Notes: generated by a model from the sequence alone, not told the origin. A stretch of DNA of 14,763 nucleotides from JAFCEV01 sp964473005 (GCA_964473005.1 CAYYME010000014.1:1-14763); one strand, 5' to 3'. Numbered from the stretch's first letter, positions 6,592-13,705 are shown. Numbers and translations are program-made.

Positions 6592-9500
6592 TTACTCAAT
6601 TCCTAATTTTCTCAGAACCATGTCTGGTTTCTTATAATACTCGTTGATAATTTTCTGAACCTCCTCAAAATCAAATATTTTCATCTGATATAATTTGTAG
6701 AGTATCTGTATTCTTCTTCTGAATTCCAAATCAATTTTTTCCGCGTCCAGTCCGTATCTCTTCCTGATTTTTTCAAACACCTTGCTGTTTTTTTTGAAAT
6801 AAAACTGGTCCTCGGCAGGACTCCAGATAAAAGGGGTGTTTGTCAGGGCAACTCCGTCAGAAGTTACGCTTATTATTTCTACAACTTCTTTCAGTTTTCT
6901 GGTTTCCTGATTGTTTACTATTGCATGAGTCATAACGCAGATTGTATCAAGGACATTAAGAAGTGCAGGAGAAAGTTCAATCGGCGGAGTTTCCAGTCTT
7001 TTTATGACAGTATCGATGGAATCAGCGTGAATTGTGCTAATTGAAGAATGTCCTGAAGCCATACCCTGAAAAAGCACTGATGCTTCTTTTCCTCTGACTT
7101 CACCGACTATTACATAATCAGGGTTTTGTCTGAAAGAACTTTTCAGCAGGGTGAATAAATCTATCTCTCCCAAATCACCTACTCCTGTTGCAGACCTGAC
7201 TACGCTCGGAAGCCAGTTTTCCCTCGGAAGATTCAGTTCCCGTGTATTATGAACAAAAATATTATTGCATAAAAACTTTTCATGATTAGGAATACTCAAA
7301 TCAAAAACCTCTGTTTCTTCATTTGATATTTTTTTAAGACTTATAATTTTATCCCAGTATATATCTGTATGGGATATTTCATTATATTTTGAATTTGGAA
7401 TTGCAATCTTCTGAAGATATTCTCTTCCTATATTCTGCTTTCCATTAAGATATGGCCAGGATAATTTAAAATGATTTTCACTGACATCTTTTAATTGAGT
7501 TATGGTTAAGGGGATTATATCTGAATATGTATGATGCGCCTTTTTATTTAATAAGCTCATTTTTATATTCTTTCTCTCTTGCAAAAAACCTATTTTCTTA
7601 AATTTCTCAATATTCTCAAAAGCAGAAATAGACATGTTAATGCATTTATCTTTTCTATTAAAATCATTTATTCTTGAGATTATCCCTAATCTTAAGAACA
7701 AAGTTTGAATATCTTCTAATAAAGTATAACTTTGAGAGGAACATGAAACTTCATTTTTTTTAACTGTGCCATCTGCACTAAAATAACCTCTTATAAAATG
7801 TTTTATTTGTTCATTTGATAGGCTAAAAATGAAATCAGGAATTTCTTTAGTGCTCGAATATCCATCAAGATTTAGAACATACTTCATGAATTTATAAAAC
7901 ACAGAATTATGAACCCTCATTGAAACACCTTTATCATTCATTATGGAGTAATTCGAATTAAGGTAATAGCATATTTTTAAAAATATATCCTTACATTCAG
8001 TATCCACATTTGATAAAATAACTGAGTTTTTATTGTAATTATCATAACTTCCATCTCCGAGCCACAATCCACAAAATTCTAAAAATTCTTTTGTTATCTT
8101 AAAAGATACCGGAATTGAACTTTTATTTTTACTTTTAATTACTAACTTTTCTATATCTTCATCTGAAAATACAAATTCCTTCTTTAATAAATCGTTTATT
8201 TTTATTAAATTGTGATTCTCCCACCACCTGAATTTTTCTTTTTTTACTCCAAAACTATCTGCAGAAGATTTTTCTAAAATTTTCTTAACAGGCTCTCCAA
8301 CCAAAAAATCATCTTTGAAAATATCAAGATGCTCAATTAAATTAATTTTATCTGTAAATTTTCCAGAAATTGGAAGAACCCTCGGAACTGCTATAAACGA
8401 TTCCCCCTCTTTAAGTTCTGTGGGTTTTATTTCAATTAATCCGTTTTCCCCCATTGAAAATAAAGAATGGTCTTGAGTAACTTTTATCTTTCTTCCCGTT
8501 TTGGTTATTATTTCATATATATCTTTTTTTACTTTGTGCTTTATATACGAACTTGGTTTCACAAAAACTATTTTATCTTTTTCATCTAAAGTCATGACTT
8601 CAGCATCAATTTCATTCTCTACAAATTCCTTGATAGTAATATTCTTTATCTTATCATCTTGTTTTATTATTAATTTGCTGTCTCCGGTTACACTATCTTC
8701 AATGCTTACAACTCTTGCTTCAGGGGGTATAAAAAAGGCAAGGGCATTCAGAAGAGTGGTTTTTCCTGATGAAGTCCCCCCTGTAATCAGAAAATTCATT
8801 TTATACTGAACCAACAGCCAGAGATATGCAAGAATTTCAGGGCTCAGGGTTCTGAATGCTATCAGCTGTATTGGTGTCCAGGGATTTTTTGTGAATTTTC
8901 TTATTGTGAATGTCGGCCCTCTGCTCGTGATGTCTTTGGTATAGGTTGCATTTACTCTGCTTCCGTCAGGCAAAGTTCCGTCGAGAATGGGCTTTGCATA
9001 AGAAATATATTTCCCGCATCTCTGTGCGAGTTTCTCCACAAAATTTGCAAGATTGTCTATATCTTTGAAAGTAAGATTTGTCTTGATGTTCCTGTATACT
9101 CTGTGAACTATGTAAACAGGGCTGTCTGCTCCGTTGCATTCTATATCCTCTACAAAATAATCCCTGAGCAACGGGTCTGTCTCATTGAAGCCTATGAAAT
9201 CCCTGCAGATGTAATAATAAATTTTCTTGTAGCTTTCATAAGACATGCTCATGCCAAGTTCAATTGCGAGAATTTTAAATCTCAGGTGCAGATATTCCAG
9301 CAAGTTTTCCCTGTCTTTTTCTATGATGGTGTCAAAATTAACCATATCCCTCATTGCTGAGACAATTTCCTCTTTGTAAGTTGTTTCTGTTTTATCCAGC
9401 ACAGGCTCTTCAACTTCATATCTCAATTCATAAATTTTTGAATCCCAGTAAATATGAACAAAGGAGAAAGGGGCAACAAGGCAGTATCGCACATTTATTT

Positions 9501-9606
9501 TTGATTTGTCTTCTGTTTTTTTCAGGGGGGGCGTCACAGGAGAAAAATCTATCATTGGTCTTGCATAGGTTTGTATGTTATAATTCTGTATATTTTGTTC
9601 AGCCAT
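6592..9606 (-). CDS. Type IV pilus/Tad-type secretion ATPase containing an intein
   Basis: The cytoplasmic hexameric ATPase that powers pilin assembly (PilB/TadA/FlaI/VirB11-like superfamily). The 1004-residue precursor is a 521-aa ATPase split by a 483-aa intein at 305-787. Extein motifs: N-terminal domain with VEDIECNG; Walker A GGTSSGKT at 276-283; Asp box SIED (301-304) joining TRELNLP (788-794) after splicing; Walker B region NPDYVIVGEVRG (828-839); His box GHSSISTIHAD (852-862). The spliced length matches archaeal homologues. The start is 1 nt after the stop of the preceding pilin-like gene, and 47 nt separate its stop from the MNT start. The ATPase cannot work until the intein leaves, because the interruption separates Walker A from Walker B. 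It is the sole assembly motor in the window; no retraction ATPase is seen. Confidence 0.95.
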   Translation of the reverse strand: MAEQNIQNYNIQTYARPMIDFSPVTPPLKKTEDKSKINVRYCLVAPFSFVHIYWDSKIYELRYEVEEPVLDKTETTYKEEIVSAMRDMVNFDTIIEKDRENLLEYLHLRFKILAIELGMSMSYESYKKIYYYICRDFIGFNETDPLLRDYFVEDIECNGADSPVYIVHRVYRNIKTNLTFKDIDNLANFVEKLAQRCGKYISYAKPILDGTLPDGSRVNATYTKDITSRGPTFTIRKFTKNPWTPIQLIAFRTLSPEILAYLWLLVQYKMNFLITGGTSSGKTTLLNALAFFIPPEARVVSIEDSVTGDSKLIIKQDDKIKNITIKEFVENEIDAEVMTLDEKDKIVFVKPSSYIKHKVKKDIYEIITKTGRKIKVTQDHSLFSMGENGLIEIKPTELKEGESFIAVPRVLPISGKFTDKINLIEHLDIFKDDFLVGEPVKKILEKSSADSFGVKKEKFRWWENHNLIKINDLLKKEFVFSDEDIEKLVIKSKNKSSIPVSFKITKEFLEFCGLWLGDGSYDNYNKNSVILSNVDTECKDIFLKICYYLNSNYSIMNDKGVSMRVHNSVFYKFMKYVLNLDGYSSTKEIPDFIFSLSNEQIKHFIRGYFSADGTVKKNEVSCSSQSYTLLEDIQTLFLRLGIISRINDFNRKDKCINMSISAFENIEKFKKIGFLQERKNIKMSLLNKKAHHTYSDIIPLTITQLKDVSENHFKLSWPYLNGKQNIGREYLQKIAIPNSKYNEISHTDIYWDKIISLKKISNEETEVFDLSIPNHEKFLCNNIFVHNTRELNLPRENWLPSVVRSATGVGDLGEIDLFTLLKSSFRQNPDYVIVGEVRGKEASVLFQGMASGHSSISTIHADSIDTVIKRLETPPIELSPALLNVLDTICVMTHAIVNNQETRKLKEVVEIISVTSDGVALTNTPFIWSPAEDQFYFKKNSKVFEKIRKRYGLDAEKIDLEFRRRIQILYKLYQMKIFDFEEVQKIINEYYKKPDMVLRKLGIE
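7246..8694 (-). mobile_element. Intein with LAGLIDADG homing endonuclease in the pilus ATPase
   Basis: Protein-splicing element of 483 aa (residues 305-787 of the precursor). Splice junctions: SIED | SVTGDSKL at the N side and FVHN | TREL at the C side, so Ser1, the His-Asn end and Thr+1 are present. Block B is TQDH with His380. Two LAGLIDADG-type helices are visible, GLWLGDG (513-519) and RGYFSADG (606-613), both with their acidic residue, so the endonuclease looks intact. Block F is VFDLSIPNHEKFLC. The element is much more AT-rich than its host in sampled lines (22-27% against 47% GC), consistent with later arrival. The host site, the conserved Asp box, is a typical inteins' choice of an essential motif. 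Whether splicing or homing works cannot be told from sequence. Confidence 0.95.
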
Positions 9607-9607
9607 T

Positions 9608-10162
9608 TTAACTAATCTTAAAATTTATTCTGGTTTTATCTTGTGCATCTTTGCCTTCGTTTGATATAAGCAGGGTGTAAGAAGTTGCGGATTTTCCAAA
9701 GGATTTCAGTTCATCACCATCTTCATATGTAAGATTATAATCATAACTTCTTGTTATGTTTACACTGTTTATCTTCCCTGTTTGTTCTGTTAAAATAATC
9801 AAATTTCCGTCTGAGATAGGTATTCCTGGCTCACTGTAAGTATATTTTCCTTCAAATTCAAAAACAAGCAAATCATTCTTTCCGTCTATTTTTAAAAATC
9901 CTTTTTTGATTCCTATTTCCATAACTCTCTTGTTTCCGGCGCTTCCCTGAACAATTTCCGAAATAGTTAAATCAATTTCTTCCATCAACTTTATGGACTG
10001 TTCTATTATAGCCTTGTCCTGGGTTTCTTCTATTTTTGGTTTTGCAAAAGCAAGCACAAGCCCTATCATCAGAAAAGCAATCATGGTATAGATTACTGTT
10101 TCAACCCAAATTTGCGCTTTTCTCTGATTTGGTCTCACTTTCTTTTTAAACACCTCTTTCAT
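9608..10162 (-). CDS. Type IV pilin-like protein upstream of the ATPase
   Basis: A 184-aa prepilin with a basic 16-residue leader, then KA|QIWVETVIYTMIAFLMIGL: cleavage after Ala16 would give Gln+1 and the classic Glu+5, followed by a hydrophobic helix to about residue 40. The archaeal class III signal peptidase recognises this kind of site. The ectodomain is polar and has no Cys. The reading frame is open upstream to 10273, but I chose the ATG at 10162 because a TATA box lies about 25 nt before it and because the longer version would overlap the preceding pilin gene. It ends 1 nt before the ATPase start, so the two are expressed together. The best pilin motif in the window; whether it is the major subunit is unknown. 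Confidence 0.8.
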   Translation of the reverse strand: MKEVFKKKVRPNQRKAQIWVETVIYTMIAFLMIGLVLAFAKPKIEETQDKAIIEQSIKLMEEIDLTISEIVQGSAGNKRVMEIGIKKGFLKIDGKNDLLVFEFEGKYTYSEPGIPISDGNLIILTEQTGKINSVNITRSYDYNLTYEDGDELKSFGKSATSYTLLISNEGKDAQDKTRINFKIS

Positions 10163-10183
10163 AAGGATTATAAGAATTTTTGT

Positions 10184-10191
10184 TTTATAAT
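10184..10191 (-). promoter_or_regulatory. TATA box for the pilin-ATPase pair
   Basis: On the - strand ATTATAAA preceded by an A-rich stretch, centred about 25 nt before the ATG at 10162, in the 55-nt gap after the preceding pilin stop. It suggests separate, leaderless initiation of the pilin-ATPase transcript. Function inferred from position. Confidence 0.6.
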
Positions 10192-10217
10192 ATTTTCTTT
10201 TATCATAAAATTCGTTT

Positions 10218-10730
10218 TTAAAGAGATAATGCCCAGCAGGAGGGAATATTTGTGAGGCTGTCTGAAGTTTCACAGGCTTTTCCCCCTATTACCGACGCAA
10301 TCTCAATTTTGACTGGTTTCTCTAAAATGTTTTCTGCAATGTAAGTTTTTCCTGCATTCTTTCCCGGAAGTTTGATATTTTCTGAGCTATCAGGATAGTT
10401 CTTCAGCCCCTCAATTGTTTTTTCCTCATTGCTCAGCTCAAAGATTGTTGAATATCCCTCATTGGTTATGGAGACTATGAGTTCATCAATCTCCGCATCC
10501 CCTATATTTATTGAAAACAAAGTTTTATTATTTGAATTATTGTAGCAGGTATACTCGCTGTTTAATGTAATCTTTCCAAGAATATCATAGCAGGATTTTG
10601 AACTGCCCATGTCTTCTTTAATTGTTTTGTTTATGATGCCCCAGATAATTCCTGTCGCAGCAAGAACCAGCAGAACCATTAGCATAAGTGTAACAACTGC
10701 AGAAAGCCCCCTTTTATCTTTTAATGTCAT
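10218..10730 (-). CDS. Archaeal type IV pilin-like protein
   Basis: A 170-aa protein starting with a short basic leader, KRG|LSAVVTLMLMVLLVLAATGIIWG, typical of archaeal pilin N-termini with one hydrophobic helix (about 9-34) and cleavage after Gly. The ectodomain carries Cys near 47, 62, 153 and 164, which could form two disulfides, and several NxS/T sites (such as NNSNNKT) that might be glycosylated. The start overlaps the stop of the upstream pilin gene by 4 nt (ATGA at 10727-10730), indicating coupling. Most likely a minor or structural pilin; the ectodomain is not recognised. Confidence 0.75.
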   Translation of the reverse strand: MTLKDKRGLSAVVTLMLMVLLVLAATGIIWGIINKTIKEDMGSSKSCYDILGKITLNSEYTCYNNSNNKTLFSINIGDAEIDELIVSITNEGYSTIFELSNEEKTIEGLKNYPDSSENIKLPGKNAGKTYIAENILEKPVKIEIASVIGGKACETSDSLTNIPSCWALSL

Positions 10731-11218
10731 ATTACGCTGATTTCATAGCCATAGATTTCACTGCACTCAAAGGTTTTTTTGTTTCCTTTTTCAGAAGTTG
10801 CAAGAAGAACAGGAATCAGGGTTATTTCTTCTGCATTTTCAATATCCACGCTTCCTGAAAAAGAGCTTCCAGAATTTAATCCTGATTCAGGCCAGTCAGT
10901 GGCGAGGGTGCTCAGATCTTCTGTGCTATGGCTTCCTGCTCCTGAAAGCTTTACATTCATCTTGTAGACAGGAACATTCCCGTCATTGACAACATATAGG
11001 GTTCCTTGGTAATAATCTGCTTCCAGCTGAACATCCTGGCAGGCTAGCTCCACATTTTTTCCGAATTTTTCCCCGTAATCTCCGGTCATTCCTCTGAACC
11101 ACAGAAAAACTATTAGGGCGATTACAATAACCATTGCAATCAGAAGCACTGTTGCAATAACAGGAGAGATAGCACGTTTATCACCTTTTTTCCCGTTTTT
11201 CATATTATATCCACTCAT
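10727..11218 (-). CDS. Archaeal type IV pilin (DUF1628-like N-terminus)
   Basis: A 163-aa protein with KRAISPVIATVLLIAMVIV at about 14-32, the signature N-terminus of archaeal pilins of the Pilin_N/DUF1628 kind (PF07790), continuing as one membrane helix to about 42. The ectodomain is beta-rich with a likely short Ig-like fold (TLYVVNDGNVPVYKMNVKL) and Cys near 60 and 152. ATG at 11218 is the furthest start; Met6 (11203) is also possible and gives a more usual leader length. It follows the adhesin-like pilin by 27 nt and overlaps the next pilin by 4 nt. The family call is firm for the N-terminus only; which pilin forms the fibre is unknown. Confidence 0.8.
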   Translation of the reverse strand: MSGYNMKNGKKGDKRAISPVIATVLLIAMVIVIALIVFLWFRGMTGDYGEKFGKNVELACQDVQLEADYYQGTLYVVNDGNVPVYKMNVKLSGAGSHSTEDLSTLATDWPESGLNSGSSFSGSVDIENAEEITLIPVLLATSEKGNKKTFECSEIYGYEISVI

Positions 11219-11245
11219 CTTTAGTTTTTAAATTTTAATCTTTAC

Positions 11246-12307
11246 TCAGATTACGCTCCCTGTTATATTTATATCGTCCAACCAGACATATTCACTTCCC
11301 CAATACTTGTAAAGGTTAGTAGAAAATCTTATCCTGAAATTAGGTTTAATATACTGGGTGTCTGTAATAACCTGATCATATTTTAACCATGTATTTTGTG
11401 CTCCGCTACCTAAAGAATCTATTAGTATATATGAATCACCATAATAATATAATTTGAAATCATCAGCACTATCTGTGTTTAGTCTATACCAAAATTCTAT
11501 ATGTATTTCACTAACATCGCTGGTATCTATATTATCTGAAGTTAAATAACCATCATGCTCATCAGAGGAATATGCTGAATAGGTTCCTGAGTGTTTTACT
11601 GAATTTGTTCGTGCCCAGGTTGTAATTCCATTACCATCCCAGTTTATATCCCAGTCTGTATTTTCAAATCCGTCTTCTAAGAATATAATTGTTCCAGTTG
11701 GGCAAGCAGGACAACTTCCTCCACAATCCACTCCTGTTTCATCACCATTCATTATTCCATCAGAGCAAGTTGGAATTTCTTCTTCACTTCCTTCGCCACA
11801 TTCAATCTCTTCCTCAATTTTTGAATTTCCGCAGTTTGCAAATCTCTTTTCATTCTCAACTTCCTGAAATCTTGCCGGGCTTATTTCCACAAGATAAATA
11901 TTTCCTATATCTGTAAGATCAAATTTGTGTGATGCTTCTTCTGCAGGTTCAAAACTATTTTCCTCTTCTCCTGCAAAAATAACCGCACCTGAGAAATTTT
12001 TTTCACCCCCGCCTGTTATTAATCTCTTTGACAAATCTATGGTTGCGATTTTTTGCCCTGACTCATTTTTTACATGTATGAAATAACCGGCTACGCTGAA
12101 TTTTCCGTTGTTTTGCAGAGTTAAATTCAGTTCATTGCCCTCGCAGATATAGTCTTTTATGAATATTGAAACATCGTCGGGACATTCCAGTGCTTCTTTC
12201 GGGACATAAGTTTTCAGCCACTGGTAGATTATAACACCCATAACAACTGCCGCAGTTACCAGCAGAATATATCCAATCATGATGCTGACTGCCTTTTTGT
12301 TTTTCAT
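11246..12307 (-). CDS. Pilin-like protein with Cys-rich linker and jelly-roll C-terminal domain, probable adhesin
   Basis: A 353-aa protein with three parts. Residues 1-32 are an archaeal pilin N-terminus (KKAVSIMIGYILLVTAAVV). Residues about 35-160 form a beta-rich pilin-like ectodomain. A Cys-rich segment at 159-202 (CSDGIMNGDETGVDCGGSC, with CxxxCxxC) resembles short repeats often found in secreted archaeal and bacterial surface proteins. Residues about 205-353 look like a MAM/laminin-G-type jelly roll: FLEDGFENTDWD, IHIEFWYRL, and YVWLDDINITG at the end, where the last strand of such domains usually carries a VWLDDI motif. This makes a pilus-borne adhesin or carbohydrate-binding tip plausible (inference). 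It starts 3 nt after the upstream gene's stop. Twice the length of the other pilins here. Confidence 0.75.
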   Translation of the reverse strand: MKNKKAVSIMIGYILLVTAAVVMGVIIYQWLKTYVPKEALECPDDVSIFIKDYICEGNELNLTLQNNGKFSVAGYFIHVKNESGQKIATIDLSKRLITGGGEKNFSGAVIFAGEEENSFEPAEEASHKFDLTDIGNIYLVEISPARFQEVENEKRFANCGNSKIEEEIECGEGSEEEIPTCSDGIMNGDETGVDCGGSCPACPTGTIIFLEDGFENTDWDINWDGNGITTWARTNSVKHSGTYSAYSSDEHDGYLTSDNIDTSDVSEIHIEFWYRLNTDSADDFKLYYYGDSYILIDSLGSGAQNTWLKYDQVITDTQYIKPNFRIRFSTNLYKYWGSEYVWLDDINITGSVI

Positions 12308-12310
12308 TTT

Positions 12311-12754
12311 TTAACCTGTAACCACATATCTCTCGTTGTTGATTTCCTGTGATATTATAAAATAGAAATTTTCTTCAGTAAGTTCAAACTGATATTCACT
12401 GCCGTCGACAGAAACTATTATTGTCTCTCCCTGAATAACCGGCTCTTCCATCACACTCTCTGCTCCGTTCAGATATTTATACATCTCCAAATCAGATTCT
12501 CCGCCTGTTATGAAATAGATATCTGTGCCTTTGCCTATATAAGAAGAATAATCCTGTCCGAATGTCCTGATTTTGTCTCCATGGAGAGATTGGTAATCCA
12601 GCACATTCTGGCTTTCAATTTTTAATTCATCTTCCATATCATTAACCCTGATGTATTTTTCCTTCTTTGCATAGTTTGATATTACAATAAATCCCAGAAT
12701 TATAACTACAATTATTGCTGCTGCTATCAGAAAAAACTGCCCCTTTTTTTCCAT
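12311..12754 (-). CDS. Small pilin-like membrane protein, first gene of the pilus locus
   Basis: A 147-aa protein starting MEKKG|QFFLIAAAIIVVIILGFI: a basic Lys-Lys-Gly before Gln fits an archaeal class III signal peptidase site, then one hydrophobic helix to about residue 26 and a polar, acidic ectodomain without Cys. There is no Glu at +5. It is preceded by a TATA box centred about 27 nt before the ATG, so it probably opens the pilin transcript, and it ends 3 nt before the adhesin-like pilin. I infer a minor pilin; no specific family is recognised. Confidence 0.68.
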   Translation of the reverse strand: MEKKGQFFLIAAAIIVVIILGFIVISNYAKKEKYIRVNDMEDELKIESQNVLDYQSLHGDKIRTFGQDYSSYIGKGTDIYFITGGESDLEMYKYLNGAESVMEEPVIQGETIIVSVDGSEYQFELTEENFYFIISQEINNERYVVTG

Positions 12755-12775
12755 AGAATATCAAAGAAAAAGAGG

Positions 12776-12785
12776 TTTTTATATT
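12776..12785 (-). promoter_or_regulatory. TATA box of the pilin gene cluster
   Basis: AATATAAAAA on the - strand, centred about 27 nt before the ATG at 12754 and preceded by A-rich sequence. It lies just after the stop of the 95-aa gene (12792), so the pilin cluster has its own start. Inferred from position and pattern. Confidence 0.6.
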
Positions 12786-12791
12786 TTTATT

Positions 12792-13079
12792 TTAATATAA
12801 ATCTTCCTTCGCTATTTTTTCTAAACCTTTTATTATTTCATTTAAATTAAAAGCAGGCAATTTTTCAGAATTAATTCCAAATTCATTTAATAATTCAACT
12901 ATCCTGTTTATATCTCTCATTACATCTCCTTTGATATATCCTGAATCCAGATTTTTTCTCTTTCCGTCTAACTGCTCTGAAAGCATTGCAAGAGAAGTTG
13001 TAATATTATCTAATTTATGGTAAATTTGGTTAACCTCTTTTTTAAGTTCCTCTTCTTCATAAGTAATGCCTTTATCCAT
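12792..13079 (-). CDS. Unrecognised 95-aa helical protein
   Basis: A soluble, strongly charged, predicted all-helical protein (MDKGITYEEEELKKEVNQIY at the start), with heptad-like leucine/isoleucine spacing at about 10-35 (coiled coil likely) and a second helical half containing NEFGINSEKLPAFNLNEII. No membrane segment, no Cys and no known domain is recognised. The frame is open up to 13166, but that version would overlap the 3' end of the SRP RNA; a TATA box about 25 nt before the ATG at 13079 supports this start. It lies between the SRP RNA and the pilus locus and has AT-rich codon use. Function unknown. Confidence 0.65.
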   Translation of the reverse strand: MDKGITYEEEELKKEVNQIYHKLDNITTSLAMLSEQLDGKRKNLDSGYIKGDVMRDINRIVELLNEFGINSEKLPAFNLNEIIKGLEKIAKEDLY

Positions 13080-13100
13080 ATTAATTTTATTTTTTTTGCA

Positions 13101-13108
13101 TTTATAAT
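13101..13108 (-). promoter_or_regulatory. TATA box of the 95-aa gene
   Basis: ATTATAAA on the - strand, centred about 25 nt before the ATG at 13079, located about 30 nt beyond the 3' end of the SRP RNA. The spacing predicts a leaderless message. Inferred. Confidence 0.55.
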
Positions 13109-13136
13109 AATTATTATCATAAGAAGTATATTTTAG

Positions 13137-13396
13137 CGTAGACAGGACAGTTAGCTCAGAAAACACCAGGAAGTTTCCCCTATTCTTTCTCGGTTCTGCT
13201 ACCTGCTAAGCACTTCAATAAATGTTTAGGGCTGCTCCGATCAAGGTCTGACCCGGTTCGCATCTACGAAATCAAAGCAGACAAAACGTCAACGTCCGAA
13301 TAAAGACTTTCTGACGCAATCGCCACACCCTGTCCGTAGTTTGCCATAAAGCCCGTTTGCAAATAGCGGAGGGCTAACCCGCCGACCTAGTCTACG
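13137..13396 (-). ncRNA. ffs: Signal recognition particle RNA (archaeal 7S-type)
   Basis: About 260 nt of GC-rich sequence without a convincing reading frame. Read on the - strand: the 5' domain contains GGCGGGTTAGCCCTCCGC followed by TTTGCAAACGGGCTT, matching the helix 3/4 T-loop domain of archaeal SRP RNA. The helix 8 motif at 13223-13251 has GAACCGGGTCAG on one side and CGGAGCAGCCCTAAA on the other, where SRP54 binds. The two ends pair as CGTAGAC (13396-13390) with GTCTACG (13143-13137), closing the molecule as archaeal SRP RNAs do. A TATA box sits about 25 nt before the predicted 5' end. The apical loop of helix 8 reads UUGAUC instead of the usual GNRA type. Ends are approximate. The RNA binds SRP19 and SRP54 and directs membrane and secreted proteins to the translocon. 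Confidence 0.88.
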
Positions 13397-13416
13397 ATAA
13401 AGGGGGTTTAGCATTG

Positions 13417-13424
13417 TTTATAAA
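13417..13424 (-). promoter_or_regulatory. TATA box of the SRP RNA gene
   Basis: TTTATAAA with an A-rich upstream stretch (ACAAAAAAC on the - strand) that resembles a BRE. Its centre lies about 25 nt before the first base of the paired 5' end at 13396, which agrees with the predicted start of the RNA. This strong box suits a highly expressed RNA. Confidence 0.7.
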
Positions 13425-13458
13425 GTTTTTTGTCGAATATGTAATAAGATTTAATCTT

Positions 13459-13674
13459 TTAATTCATAATTGCGAGTGCAGATTCAGGTTTTTTATGATA
13501 ATCATGAAATATCTGCTCATATTCAATTATACAACCCAAACATTCAGAAATCCAGAAATCTTTTTCTTCTTTAGGAACATCCAATCCATTTATTGCTTTC
13601 TCTATCTCTCTTGCAAGCCAATAGTCCTGTTTCCTTCTCTCTGGACTCAGGTTCTTTTCTACATTAATCTGCAT
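13459..13674 (-). CDS. Unrecognised 71-aa protein
   Basis: Small soluble protein beginning MQINVEKNLSPERRKQDYWL, charged and mostly helical, with two Cys close together (about 45 and 48, CLGC) and aromatic residues nearby (DYW; EKDFW; EYEQIFHDYH). The CxxC and two His near the C-terminus could in principle bind a metal, but nothing is recognised. The ATG at 13674 has a TATA-like box about 25 nt upstream, supporting a leaderless start and a real gene. It lies between the surface-protein gene and the SRP RNA. Function unknown. Confidence 0.55.
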   Translation of the reverse strand: MQINVEKNLSPERRKQDYWLAREIEKAINGLDVPKEEKDFWISECLGCIIEYEQIFHDYHKKPESALAIMN

Positions 13675-13694
13675 ATAATATAATTGCTTTTGAA

Positions 13695-13702
13695 GTATAT
13701 AT
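13695..13702 (-). promoter_or_regulatory. TATA box of the 71-aa gene
   Basis: ATATATAC on the - strand, centred about 25 nt before the ATG at 13674 and directly behind the stop of the surface-protein gene at 13706. A weaker match than the other boxes here. Inferred. Confidence 0.45.
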
Positions 13703-13705
13703 TCT

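Noticed and set aside
10163..10273. Upstream extension of the pilin-like gene to 10273
   Set aside because: It overlaps the preceding pilin gene by 56 nt and adds residues that look like random low-complexity sequence; the promoter at 10184-10191 supports the shorter start.
13080..13166. Upstream extension of the 95-aa gene to 13166
   Set aside because: It would overlap the 3' end of the SRP RNA, and the TATA box at 13101-13108 would lie inside the coding region.
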